DNA from: JACVRW01 sp963819115
GTDB taxonomy: Bacteria; Actinomycetota; Thermoleophilia; Solirubrobacterales; Thermoleophilaceae
Direction of reading: 5' to 3'
DNA length: 64,000 nt
NCBI GenBank assembly: GCA_963819115.1
Contig: CAWFUR010000011.1
Coordinates: forward strand, 1,364,001-1,428,000
The notes below the pieces were generated by a model that made no database searches, had not been told where the DNA came from, and worked only from the letters and a program-made list of their open reading frames with translations. The position numbers and the translations under genes were made by a program. Positions 8,440 through 16,629 of this stretch are shown here, piece after piece (the stretch's first letter is position 1; each line of letters opens with the position of its first letter).

Positions 8440-8536
8440 GAGGATTCCGCCTCGGAGCCCGTGCGATCCTCCCTCGACGCGCTCGTCTGGGTGACGGTGG
8501 CCGTGGGCGTGGCCCGGTCGCTGGTGGCCTAAAGCC

Positions 8537-9517
8537 CTAGCTCTCCTCGCCCGGCGGGGCGGGTCCCGCGCAGATGAATCCGACGGACTCCGTGGCCGGA
8601 GTCGCGCTCACGCTCTTGGCCGTCGTGGCGGCCGACGCGCCGCCCGTCCTGGAGACATGGCACGGATCCTTGGGGTCGTGGACGGCGGTGCCGCCCGAGA
8701 TGCAGGGGATCATGCCGGCGTACACGTCGGGCTCGAACTTCATGTCGTCGAGCACCCAGACGTGAAGCATGTAGTAGTTCCCCATGTACACGTTCACGCC
8801 GGCCTGTGACGTGCAGCTGGCGTCGGAGACGTTGAAGGCAATCATCGCCGCGTCCGACTTGCGGTAACAGATCCAGGGATGGTGGTGCCACCAGTCGTTG
8901 TTGCCGGCGAAGCCCGCCGGGGGCAGCCCGGTGTTCGTGCGCACGTAGTAGTCAAAGCCGACGAGCTTTGCCGTGGGACCGTTCCCGTCGTACTGGAGCA
9001 CCTCGGGCTTCGCGGGGTCGAACTTGTCATCGAGTCCCACGCTGTCGAGGATCGGGTTCTGCCGGTTGAACGACGGGTCGGCGAGCATCGCCGGGGTGAT
9101 GCCGCCGCGGATGTGATGGGTGCCCATGCCCGGGACGTACGGGGTGGCCTCGTTCCACCCGTCGGACTCGGCCTGACCCTCGGTCGGCCACTGCTCGGCG
9201 TACGCCTTGGCCACGTCGAACTTGGCCGACAGGGCCACGCAGTCATCCCAGGACAGCGGCGACTTGTGAGTACCGGCATACCAGTCGACGGTGCCCACGG
9301 CGGGTCCGGTCGTGACCGGGATCTCCTCGGTGGACTTGCACCACCACGGCACCGCTCCGTTCTCCCCGCCCGCCGAGCGTATGACGCTCGCGGTCTGGAA
9401 GTAGGTGCAGGAGGAGGCGGTCAGGGCCATCACCCCAAGCGCCGCGACGAGCGCGAGCCGCGTGGCTGTCACCCGCCGCCCTCCATTGGAAACTCGCCCG
9501 GCCGCCCCGTCCCCCAT
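8537..9517 (-). CDS. Secreted lipoprotein of unknown function
   Basis: 326 residues. Start ATG 9517 is well supported by a perfect AGGAGG seven bases upstream. A lipoprotein signal ends LTASSC near residue 37. The exported part has many Trp, His and Cys residues, including WWHHHPWICYRK near 208 and repeated Cys that may pair or bind metal, and a region MLHVWVLDDMKFEPDVYAG. The tail is Ala-, Thr- and Ser-rich and ends APPGEES. I do not recognise a named family. The His-rich stretch suggests metal binding, but this is inference only. Confidence 0.75.
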   Translation of the reverse strand: MGDGAAGRVSNGGRRVTATRLALVAALGVMALTASSCTYFQTASVIRSAGGENGAVPWWCKSTEEIPVTTGPAVGTVDWYAGTHKSPLSWDDCVALSAKFDVAKAYAEQWPTEGQAESDGWNEATPYVPGMGTHHIRGGITPAMLADPSFNRQNPILDSVGLDDKFDPAKPEVLQYDGNGPTAKLVGFDYYVRTNTGLPPAGFAGNNDWWHHHPWICYRKSDAAMIAFNVSDASCTSQAGVNVYMGNYYMLHVWVLDDMKFEPDVYAGMIPCISGGTAVHDPKDPCHVSRTGGASAATTAKSVSATPATESVGFICAGPAPPGEES

Positions 9518-9630
9518 CTAAAGGCCTCCTAAAGAATTGTGCGTTTGCGCCAGAACACCCTAATCGGTTGAGAGTTGCGCTTTCCACTCATCGAGGCCGG
9601 TCTGACGCCTCCGAGAGCTACTTTGGGGAA

Positions 9631-10713
9631 GTGGCGGACGACACATCCACCCGCGTCATCGCCCACGTGGACATGGACGCCTTCTACGTCAGCGTGGAGC
9701 TGCAGCGGCGTCCCGACCTGCGCGGCCTTCCGGTGGTCGTGGCCGGCAGCGGCCCGCGCGCGGTGGTGACCACGGCCAGCTACGAGGCGCGCCGCTTCGG
9801 CGTCTTCTCCGCCACCCCGGCCGAGCGTGCCCGGCGCCTGTGTCCGCACGCCGTGTTCCTGACTCCCGACTTCGAGCTCTACCGCGCCCGGTCGCGCGAC
9901 GTGATGGAGATCCTTCGCCGGCACGTGGAGGTGCTCGAGGTGGTGGGTCTCGACGAGGCCTACATGGATCTCAGCGGGCTCGACCGCCATCGGTCGGCCG
10001 CGCGGCGCATCAAGGCGGCGGTGCACGAGGGCACCGGCCTGCGCTGCTCGATCGGGCTCGGGCCCAACAAGCTCGTGGCCAAGGTGGCATCCGACGCGGA
10101 CAAGCCCGACGGCTTCCTGGAGCTCACGGCGGCCGAGGCAAGTGAGCGCTTCGGCGGCCACTCCCCCGGCCTGATCCCCGGTATCGGCCCGAAGACCGTC
10201 ATGCGGCTCGAGGCGCAGGGAATCACCACACTGGGCGCGCTCGCCACTCAGCCCGACGAACGCCTGCGGGAATGGTTCGGCGGCCGCCTCGGACCGCACC
10301 TGGGGCGCCTCGCCCGGTTCGAGGACGAGCGCGTACTGGAGACCAGGCGGCTGGCCAAGTCGGAGTCGCGCGAGACCACCTTCGACCACGACCTGAGCGG
10401 GCTCGAGCAACTCGAGCCGGTGCTGGAGCGGCTCACGGGCGAGCTGTGCGCCACGCTGGGCCGGCAGGACCAGAGCGGGCGCACGATCGGCATCAAGGTC
10501 CGGTTCGCCGACTTCTCCACGGTCACCCGGGCGCGCTCGCTGGAGGCGGCCACCGCCGACCGCGACACCGTCTGGCCGGTGGCACGGGACCTGCTGCGCC
10601 GTCTCGAGCCGGCCATGCCGGTGCGGCTGCTGGGAGTGCGGGTGGCCGGGCTGGACGAGGGGCGGCGGGATGGTCCCACCGCCCCCGACGACCAGCTCAG
10701 CCTGTCGCTCTAG
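9631..10713 (+). CDS. dinB: DNA polymerase IV (Y family)
   Basis: 360 residues from GTG 9631, which places DMDAFYVSVE (metal-binding Asp) 15 residues in, as usual. VVGLDEAYMDLSG near 106-118 holds the second acidic pair, and the thumb helix-hairpin-helix (IPGIGPKTVMRLEAQGITT) and little-finger domain (TFDHDLSG, IGIKVRF) follow in order. Y-family polymerases carry out translesion synthesis. The chain ends QLSLSL, a plausible beta-clamp binding peptide (Q-L-S-L-S/F). No LexA-type box was recognised upstream. Confidence 0.95.
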   Translation: MADDTSTRVIAHVDMDAFYVSVELQRRPDLRGLPVVVAGSGPRAVVTTASYEARRFGVFSATPAERARRLCPHAVFLTPDFELYRARSRDVMEILRRHVEVLEVVGLDEAYMDLSGLDRHRSAARRIKAAVHEGTGLRCSIGLGPNKLVAKVASDADKPDGFLELTAAEASERFGGHSPGLIPGIGPKTVMRLEAQGITTLGALATQPDERLREWFGGRLGPHLGRLARFEDERVLETRRLAKSESRETTFDHDLSGLEQLEPVLERLTGELCATLGRQDQSGRTIGIKVRFADFSTVTRARSLEAATADRDTVWPVARDLLRRLEPAMPVRLLGVRVAGLDEGRRDGPTAPDDQLSLSL

Positions 10714-10732
10714 CTCCGCCCGCGAGCCGCGG

Positions 10733-11674
10733 TCACCGGGAGACCCACACGGTGCCGGTGCTGCCGAAGCCGAGCTTCGTCTTCGTGGCTCCGGTGAGGT
10801 CCCACTCGCGACTGCCCGAGTAGGGGCCGCGGTCGATCACGGGCACGGTCACCGACCGGCCGTGGTAGCGCAGCGTGACCTTGGTCCCGCACGGGAGGTA
10901 CTTGTGCGCCACGCCCAGGGTGCTGTACCCGAGCACGTTCCCGCACGAGGTGCGGTTGCCGTAGAACCCGGGGCCGTACCAGGACGCGAGGCTCGGCCGG
11001 TACACGTACACCCGGCCGGCCAGCGGGCGGCTCAGGGCAGGGTTGTGGCCGTCGCCTGCGAACTTCACGCGCAGGCGGTAGCGCCCGGCGACCGACGACC
11101 GCCACGAGGCGTGGTAACGCCCACCGCGGCCGGTGCGGGTCCGGTCCACCGTCTTCCAGCCATGCCCGGTGGCGAGCTGAAGGCGCACCCTGCGGCCGGC
11201 GAAGCCGGGCACGAGGCGTCCTCTGACCCTCACGGGCGACCCGGCATGGACGTGCCGGTGGGCCCGTCCGCCGAGGCGGGCCACAACGGTGACCACGCGA
11301 GCATCCGAGATGCCCTCGGCTGAGATCGCGCGGAACGCGCCCGAGCTCTGCGGCTTCAGGGAGAATCGGTAGGTGCCCCCCACGCCGGTCCGGGTGTCGG
11401 AAAGATGCCGCCAGCTTCCACCGCGCGGTGCGTATTCCAGCCTCACCGAGCCGCCGGACGTACCGGAGGGCACGCGGCCGTTCAGGTGGAGGCGCTCGCC
11501 GTAGCGGACGCTGGCCTTGGCCCCCAGCGCGGCGAGGCTCAGGCGACCGGCGGCCGGGGCGTTGGCGGCCCTGGCCTCGGTCGGTGCGATTTCCAGGATC
11601 GTTATCAGTAGCGCGCAAGCAACCAGGACCGCTACGGGCAGCCGGAGGGAGCGTGCGCGAGCACGCGTAATCAC
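10733..11674 (-). CDS. Secreted RlpA-like (double-psi beta-barrel) cell-wall protein
   Basis: 313 residues from GTG 11674 with a good GAGGAG ribosome site. An N-terminal signal peptide (to about residue 36, ending EARA) is followed by two Ig-like beta repeats (about 45-120 and 128-210). The C-terminal double-psi barrel, about 225-313, includes ASWYGPGFYGNRTSCGN, PCGTKVTLRY, VIDRGPY and EWDLTG, as in RlpA and actinobacterial Rpf-associated proteins. RlpA acts on peptidoglycan. A cyclic-di-AMP riboswitch lies directly upstream, the arrangement known for actinobacterial cell-wall hydrolase genes. Confidence 0.85.
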   Translation of the reverse strand: MITRARARSLRLPVAVLVACALLITILEIAPTEARAANAPAAGRLSLAALGAKASVRYGERLHLNGRVPSGTSGGSVRLEYAPRGGSWRHLSDTRTGVGGTYRFSLKPQSSGAFRAISAEGISDARVVTVVARLGGRAHRHVHAGSPVRVRGRLVPGFAGRRVRLQLATGHGWKTVDRTRTGRGGRYHASWRSSVAGRYRLRVKFAGDGHNPALSRPLAGRVYVYRPSLASWYGPGFYGNRTSCGNVLGYSTLGVAHKYLPCGTKVTLRYHGRSVTVPVIDRGPYSGSREWDLTGATKTKLGFGSTGTVWVSR

Positions 11675-11690
11675 TTTCGGAACTCCTCTC

Positions 11691-11842
11691 TCGGCGCTGC
11701 CTGCGGGGTTAGCTGACGGACTCGGACGTACGAACGCCCTAAGAGCGGATCACCGCTCCATTCGCCCCTGCCGAGCCTGAGAGGGCCCGGCTGTGGTTCC
11801 CCCGTCTGCCGTCACGGGACGACGACAGTTCGGCCACGCCGA
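11691..11842 (-). ncRNA. Cyclic-di-AMP riboswitch (ydaO/yuaA family)
   Basis: On the minus strand, 17 nt before the RlpA-like start codon. The core ydaO blocks are present in order: GACGGGGGAACCACAG, CAGGGGCGAATGGA, CTTAGGG and CCGTCAGCTAACCCCGCAGG. The ends can pair as TCGGCG (11842-11837) with CGCCGA (11696-11691), giving the P1 stem. In the family, c-di-AMP binding turns off genes for cell-wall remodelling and osmolyte or potassium uptake. The start of the downstream gene is too close for a long expression platform, so control could act by early termination or by masking the GAGGAG site. Confidence 0.88.
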
Positions 11843-11885
11843 ATCGAACAACCGTTCGCACCCTAGGCACATAACTCCGCCCTTG

Positions 11886-11901
11886 TGTGACGGTCGTCAC
11901 G
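11886..11901. promoter_or_regulatory. CRP/GlxR-like operator, site 1
   Basis: TGTGACGGTCGTCACG: TGTGA, six bases, TCAC, nearly palindromic and matching the CRP/GlxR consensus TGTGA-N6-TCACA except for the last base. It lies between the RlpA-like gene (with its riboswitch) and the short reading frame at 11941-12108. A second site of the same form lies at 12812. Confidence 0.55.
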
Positions 11902-12108
11902 CTTGGTCTTCGAGGCAGCCGGCGCGCTACGCTCAGATTTATCGCTGCCGACGCCCCCAAACGGAAGACCCAGCCCGAGGGTGCCGTCCCGGCCACCGCG
12001 AAGTCGGACGCGCCCACCAAGGCCGCAATACCCCGCCGTGAGGCGATCGACCAGCTGTTGAAGCGGGCCGCGAAGTCCGCCACCAACCGGCTCGACCGGT
12101 TCAGGTAG
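11887..12108 (+). CDS. Possible small basic protein, start unresolved
   Basis: A reading frame of 73 codons from GTG 11887. From about 11944 the third-position GC becomes very high and the product looks protein-like: ADAPKRKTQPEGAV, then a basic helix ending LLKRAAKSATNRLDRFR. The first 18 codons coincide with a CRP-like site and a TACGCT -10-like box, and have ordinary codon use, so they are probably promoter. No ATG, GTG or TTG exists in frame after 11887. Either an unusual start (ATC 11941) is used, or the frame is a relic. The whole 11675-12222 stretch otherwise holds only the riboswitch, the CRP-like site and the RTX gene leader. Confidence 0.35.
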   Translation: MTVVTLGLRGSRRATLRFIAADAPKRKTQPEGAVPATAKSDAPTKAAIPRREAIDQLLKRAAKSATNRLDRFR

Positions 12109-12222
12109 AGCCACCGAAGCCCGACGCAGGGCCAGGGCCCCGAACGGCCAGAAAACGGGGTCCAGCCTTCGCCTGCGGCGGCCTTGGGCCGAGACACCCC
12201 GACCGAAGGAACGCCCGCTCAC

Positions 12223-12795
12223 ATGACCAGGACCCTCAGGACCCTGACCCTCGCCACCTGCACCGTCGTGGCGATGGCTGCCTTCGGGGGCGCGGCGGAG
12301 GCGAGGACGCCGAAATGCCACGGCCTCAGAGCGACGATCGTCGGCTCGGCCGGGAAGGACGTGATCCACGGGAGCTCCGGGCGGGACGTGATCGTGGCGC
12401 GCGGCGGGAACGACCGGATATCGGGCCGCGGCGGCAACGACGTGGTGTGTGCGGGCTCCGGACGCGACCACGTGACGGGCGGAGCCGGCTGCGACCGGCT
12501 CGAGGGCGGCGCCGGCGACGATGTCGAGCAGGGCAACCAGGGCGACGACTTCGTCGCCGGTGACGACGGCGACGACTCGCTGCAAGGCGACGGCGGCGAT
12601 GACCGGGTGAACGGCGAGGACGAGTCGTCGGGAGATACCGAGCACGCCCACATGGACGCCGGCGACGACTACGGCGACGACGCGGTGCCGGACGACGAAT
12701 CGGACTCCGAGGACTTCGATGACACCGCGGACGATGAGTACTACGACGACTCGGGCGACTCCGGCGACGACGAGTACTACGACGACTCCGAGTAG
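12223..12795 (+). CDS. Secreted RTX-type calcium-binding repeat protein, acidic
   Basis: 190 residues from ATG 12223, with GAAGGA 13 nt upstream. Residues 1-27 are a signal peptide ending AEA-RT. Residues 37-130 contain hemolysin-type nonapeptide repeats of the GGxGxDxxx kind (SGRDVIVARGGNDRISGRGG and GGAGDD), which fold as a Ca-binding parallel beta roll. The last 60 residues are extremely acidic and contain a tandem duplication of DDEYYDDSGDSG. Two Cys pairs may cross-link. There is no enzymatic domain, so a structural or surface role is likely. Flanked on both sides by CRP-like sites. Confidence 0.8.
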   Translation: MTRTLRTLTLATCTVVAMAAFGGAAEARTPKCHGLRATIVGSAGKDVIHGSSGRDVIVARGGNDRISGRGGNDVVCAGSGRDHVTGGAGCDRLEGGAGDDVEQGNQGDDFVAGDDGDDSLQGDGGDDRVNGEDESSGDTEHAHMDAGDDYGDDAVPDDESDSEDFDDTADDEYYDDSGDSGDDEYYDDSE

Positions 12796-12811
12796 CCGGG
12801 TCCGAGCGCTG

Positions 12812-12827
12812 TGTGACGCTGGTCACG
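12812..12827. promoter_or_regulatory. CRP/GlxR-like operator, site 2
   Basis: TGTGACGCTGGTCACG, the same TGTGA-N6-TCACG form as the site at 11886. It is 79 bp upstream of the WS/DGAT start codon and 17 bp after the RTX stop. A location upstream of a storage-lipid gene would fit carbon-state regulation by a CRP-family protein; no such regulator is encoded in the window. Confidence 0.55.
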
Positions 12828-12905
12828 GTTCGCCATGAGCATGTGGTCGTCGCCGCGACCCTGCGGTACCGTGCTTCCCTTGCTGCATTCGCCGAAGGAG
12901 GAGCC

Positions 12906-14339
12906 GTGGTCGGGGACCGTCTGAGCGGGCTGGACGCATCGTTCCTGCACATCGAGAACGCGTCCGCGCACATGCACGTGGCCTCGGTGATGCTCTTCGA
13001 GGGTCCCCCTCCCCCCTACGACGACCTCCTGGAGGCCATCGAGCGCCGTCTCGGGCTCGTTCCGCGCTATCGCCAGCGCCTGGCCTTCGTCCCCTTCGGG
13101 CAGGGGCGCCCGCGCTGGGTGGACGACCCGCATCTGAACCTGCACTACCACGTCCGCGCGACCGCGCTGCCCGCTCCGGGCACGGAGCGCCAGCTGATGG
13201 ACCTCGCCGGACGTGTCTTCTCCCAGCAGCTCGACCGCGACAAGCCGCTCTGGGAGATCTGGATCGTCGAGGGGCTCGAGGACGACCGCTTCGCCCTGCT
13301 GGCCAAGACCCACCACGCGCTCGTGGACGGCGTCTCGGGCATCGACATCGTGTCCGTGCTCTTCGACGCGTCGCCCCATCCCTCGGCCCCGGTGGACGAG
13401 GGGCAGCGCTGGCTCCCGCGCCCTCTCCCGAGCGGCACCAAGCTGCTGGGCGAGGCGCTGCTCGAGCGCGCCACGGTGCCCGCCGAGGTGGCCCGCTCCG
13501 TGCGGGCCGTGTTCCGTGGCCCCAGGCGGGTGCTGAACGGGCTTCGCGACACCGCCGTCGGCGTGGGCGCCATGGCCTGGGCGGGTCTCAACCCGGCCCC
13601 GTCGAGCCCCTACAACGCCCCGATCGGCCCCCACCGGCGCTTCACCGGCGTGCGGGCCGAGCTGCGCGACATCAAGGCCATCAAGGACTCGCTCGGCGGC
13701 ACGATCAACGACGTGGTGCTGGCCACCGTGGCCGGCGCGCTCGGTCGCCATCTGCGGCGCCGCGGCCAGGTCACCGACGGCCTGGAGCTGAAGGCGATGA
13801 TCCCGGTCAGCGTGCGCTCCGACGTGGAGCGCGGCGACCTCGGCAACCGCGTGGCGGCCATGATGGCCCCGCTGCCGGTGTGGTGCCAGGAGCCACTCGC
13901 CCGGCTCGACATCGTGCGCGAGGAGCTGAGCGACCTGAAGAAGGGCGGCCAGGCGGTGGGCGCTCAGGTGATGACGGAGCTCTCGGGCTTCGCGCCGCCC
14001 ACGATCATGGACCAGGCGGCGCGGCTGATGTCCAGGCAGCGTTTCTTCAACCTCGTGGTGACCAACGTGCCCGGCCCGCAGTTCCCGCTCTACCTGGCCG
14101 GCCGGCGGATGCTGGAGACTTTCCCGATGGTGCCGCTGGCCGCGGGACAGGCTCTCGGCGTGGCCCTTCTCTCCTACGACGGGAAGATCAACTTCGGCCT
14201 CGTGGGCGATTACGACCTGATGTGGGACCTGGACGAGCTCGCCGACGACGTGCGCGCCTCGCTCGAGGAGCTGGCCGACGTGGCCGGCGTGCGCCTGACT
14301 GCCGAGCGGCCCAGCTTCTCGGCGTCCGTGGAGGCATGA
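12906..14339 (+). CDS. WS/DGAT wax ester synthase / diacylglycerol acyltransferase
   Basis: 477 residues from GTG 12906, preceded by GAAGGAGGA. The N-terminal acyl-CoA-dependent acyltransferase domain carries the catalytic motif HHALVDG at residues 136-142 (HHxxxDG). SGLDASFLHIE opens the protein, and the C-terminal WES domain carries NLVVTNVPGP and GLVGDYDLMWDLD. The enzyme esterifies acyl-CoA with fatty alcohols or diacylglycerol to make storage wax or triacylglycerol at the inner membrane. It overlaps the following YbaK gene by 4 bp (ATGA) and has a CRP-like site upstream. A fatty acyl-CoA ligase is encoded at 31035. Confidence 0.93.
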   Translation: MVGDRLSGLDASFLHIENASAHMHVASVMLFEGPPPPYDDLLEAIERRLGLVPRYRQRLAFVPFGQGRPRWVDDPHLNLHYHVRATALPAPGTERQLMDLAGRVFSQQLDRDKPLWEIWIVEGLEDDRFALLAKTHHALVDGVSGIDIVSVLFDASPHPSAPVDEGQRWLPRPLPSGTKLLGEALLERATVPAEVARSVRAVFRGPRRVLNGLRDTAVGVGAMAWAGLNPAPSSPYNAPIGPHRRFTGVRAELRDIKAIKDSLGGTINDVVLATVAGALGRHLRRRGQVTDGLELKAMIPVSVRSDVERGDLGNRVAAMMAPLPVWCQEPLARLDIVREELSDLKKGGQAVGAQVMTELSGFAPPTIMDQAARLMSRQRFFNLVVTNVPGPQFPLYLAGRRMLETFPMVPLAAGQALGVALLSYDGKINFGLVGDYDLMWDLDELADDVRASLEELADVAGVRLTAERPSFSASVEA

Positions 14340-14794
14340 GAGACAGCGTTGAGAGCAGTGCCCGGTCGCTCGGCCTCGTGATGGAGGTCCGGCGGCTGGA
14401 TACGTCCACTCGCACCGTGAGCGACGCGGCTCTGGCGGTGGGCTGCCGGGAGGCCGAGATCGCCAAGTCGATCGTCTTCATCGCCGACGGCGACCCGGTG
14501 GTCTGCGTGGCCTCCGGCCGTCACCGGATCGACACCGAGAAGCTCGCGGACGCGCTCGACGTGGCCGAGGTCCGCCAGGCCACCGCGGAGGAGGTGCGCG
14601 CGGCCACGGGCTTTGCCATCGGCGGGGTGCCCCCGTTCGGTCACGACCTCCCGGTGATCCTGGACGAGGAGCTGCTGGAGCACGAGCGCGTCTGGGCGGC
14701 GGCCGGCGATCCGCACAGCCTGTTCTCGGTGGACCCGCGGGAGCTGGCGCGATGTACCAGCGCCACCGTGGCCGCCGTGGGCGACAACGGCTGA
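14336..14794 (+). CDS. YbaK/EbsC family aminoacyl-tRNA deacylase-like protein
   Basis: 152 residues, start ATG 14336 overlapping the previous stop. The YbaK fold is recognisable: CREAEIAKSIVFIADGDPVV (Lys of the active region), ASGRHRIDTEKLADAL, and TGFAIGGVPPFGHDLP with the family GGVxPxG loop. Members hydrolyse mischarged Cys- or Ala-tRNA in trans. It is translationally coupled to the acyltransferase, although no functional link is evident. Convergent with the histidine-kinase gene, 2 bp apart. Confidence 0.88.
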   Translation: MRDSVESSARSLGLVMEVRRLDTSTRTVSDAALAVGCREAEIAKSIVFIADGDPVVCVASGRHRIDTEKLADALDVAEVRQATAEEVRAATGFAIGGVPPFGHDLPVILDEELLEHERVWAAAGDPHSLFSVDPRELARCTSATVAAVGDNG

Positions 14795-14796
14795 GC

Positions 14797-16524
14797 TCAG
14801 GGCCCGGCGCGCGCTCGCGAGAGCCGCAGCAGCTTCAGCCCGGCCAGCAGAGCGGTGCCGAGCAGCATCCAGACGGGCCAGAAGTAGCCGGCCCCGGCGG
14901 CCAGCCAGATGCCCACGAGCAGCAGGTCCAGGATCGCCAGCACGCCGATCGAGAGAATCGCGCGGCGCCGGGCCATGGCCAGGCGGAACGCGCGCTGGCC
15001 CTCCACCTGACCGGCCGGGAGCTCCGACTGCCGCGGTGTCGGGTTGGCGAGCGTGAGCCACGCGTTGAGCGCCGCCAGCGCCGACAGCCCCAGGAGCGGC
15101 CACACGATCCAGGCGGAGCCCGCGCTCGTGAGCAGCCAGATCACCACCAGCAGGGAAGCCAACCCTCCCAGCACACAGAGCCGGTAGCGGAGCCGGCGTT
15201 CGCGGCGCTCGTCGCGCTGCTCGGCTTCGGCGTCCGCGAACGGCCGCGGTCCGGGCAGGGAAAGGCCCTCCGTGTGGTGCGGCCCGAGCGGGATCTCGGC
15301 GCGGAGCACGGTGCCGCTCCCCTCGGGACTCTGGATGCTCAGCGTCCCGTCGAGCGCCTCCACGCGGTCCTCCATACCGGTGAGCCCCGATCCGGAGCCC
15401 ACGGAGGCCCCGCCGGTGCCGTCGTCGCGCACCTCCACCACGAGCGCGCCGTTGGAGGCGGTGGCGCTCACCCACGCCGCGGACGCCCCGGCGTGCTTGG
15501 CCGCGTTGGTGAGGCTCTCGGAGACGATGAAATACGCCGCCGCCTCCATCTGGCCCGGCAGCCGGCGCTCGGGCACGGCCACCACCTCCACCGGCAGTGC
15601 GGATCGTGAGGCGAGGTCCTCGAGTGCGCTGGCCAGGCCGCGGTTGGTGAGGATGGCCGGGTGGATGCCGCGGGCGAGGTCGCGCAGCTCCTCGATGGCC
15701 AGCCGCGCCTCATCCCCGGCCCGCCGCACCAGCTCCTCGCCCTTCAAGTCACCCCGGCCCGCCGCCTGGCGCTCGGCCAGGCGCAGGGTCAGCGCGAGCG
15801 ACACCAGCCGCTGCTGCGCGCCGTCGTGGAGGTCGCGCTCGAGCCGCCGGCGCTCCGCATCCGCCGCCTCGATCACGCGCGCCCGCGCGCCGCGCAGCTC
15901 GTGCACCTCGGCGTTCAGGGCGGGATCGAGGTTCGAGCCCAGCAGGAGCTCGGCGTACTGCGCATACAGGCCCGCGCCCCAGTTGATGGCGCGAACGCCG
16001 AGGAAGGTGGCCACCAGGCCCACGGGTACCAGCAGCAGCGCCTCGGGGAGCGTGTCCGCCGAGAAGATCCCGAGCTGGTAGCCGCCGGGCACGGCCCAGA
16101 AGCCGAGCGGCGCGGTGAGGGCGCTCGCGGCCACGCCGACGATCGCCACCGTGACGGTGAAGCTCACGATCCCCACGGGCAGCTGGAGCAGGAGGAAGAC
16201 GAGGTCCTTCCAGGTGGCCGGGTCGGCCAGCCGCCCGCGCAACCGGTCCCACCATGAGCCCGGAGCGTCGGGGCGGTACGGCGGCGCGATCGGGGTGCCC
16301 AGGAGCGTGCCGATCAGGCGTCGCTCCACCCCGGCGCACCAGCGCCACGCGATCAGCGACCCGACGAGGATCGGGATTCCTATGAAGATCACCGCCAGGG
16401 AGATCCCGGTGGTGAGCGCGATGCTCAGGAACGTGAACTCCGCGATGCCCAGCGGCAGCGCCAGCAGCAGGTAGGCGATGCGCGCGTATAGACGGGGATC
16501 GAGGATCTGGCGCACGGTCTGCAT
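14797..16524 (-). CDS. NarL-type sensor histidine kinase with N-terminal membrane sensor and C-terminal 2-TM region
   Basis: 575 residues from ATG 16524. Residues 1-225 hold two copies of a paired membrane-helix sensor module (LLLALPLGIAEFTFL and LLLQLPVGIVSFTVT). Then come the HisKA_3 dimerisation box with phospho-acceptor His (ERRRLERDLHDGAQQRL, about 270-286) and a HATPase domain with the N box SLTNAAKHAG near 374 and a G box (GSGSGLTGMEDRVEAL). Residues about 475-575 form a further soluble linker and two pairs of membrane helices, an unusual tail. No response-regulator gene is adjacent, so the partner is elsewhere. Confidence 0.9.
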   Translation of the reverse strand: MQTVRQILDPRLYARIAYLLLALPLGIAEFTFLSIALTTGISLAVIFIGIPILVGSLIAWRWCAGVERRLIGTLLGTPIAPPYRPDAPGSWWDRLRGRLADPATWKDLVFLLLQLPVGIVSFTVTVAIVGVAASALTAPLGFWAVPGGYQLGIFSADTLPEALLLVPVGLVATFLGVRAINWGAGLYAQYAELLLGSNLDPALNAEVHELRGARARVIEAADAERRRLERDLHDGAQQRLVSLALTLRLAERQAAGRGDLKGEELVRRAGDEARLAIEELRDLARGIHPAILTNRGLASALEDLASRSALPVEVVAVPERRLPGQMEAAAYFIVSESLTNAAKHAGASAAWVSATASNGALVVEVRDDGTGGASVGSGSGLTGMEDRVEALDGTLSIQSPEGSGTVLRAEIPLGPHHTEGLSLPGPRPFADAEAEQRDERRERRLRYRLCVLGGLASLLVVIWLLTSAGSAWIVWPLLGLSALAALNAWLTLANPTPRQSELPAGQVEGQRAFRLAMARRRAILSIGVLAILDLLLVGIWLAAGAGYFWPVWMLLGTALLAGLKLLRLSRARAGP

Positions 16525-16629
16525 TCGCCTGCCCAGGCTAATCGCGGGAACCCCGCCGGGCCAGGCGGGCAGCCGGGGGGCCGCGGGTGCGGGTAGCCGC
16601 ACCGTGCCGCCTGTCCGCCGGGGATCCGC

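Noticed and set aside
8461..8532. A 23-residue hydrophobic reading frame on the plus strand (GTG start, ends VAWVARSLVA-like) between the SDR and lipoprotein genes.
   Set aside because: Very short, no well-spaced ribosome site and random open frames of this size are common; no family evidence.
11793..12041. 82-residue plus-strand reading frame over the riboswitch.
   Set aside because: Overlaps the riboswitch and CRP-like site and has no protein-like features.
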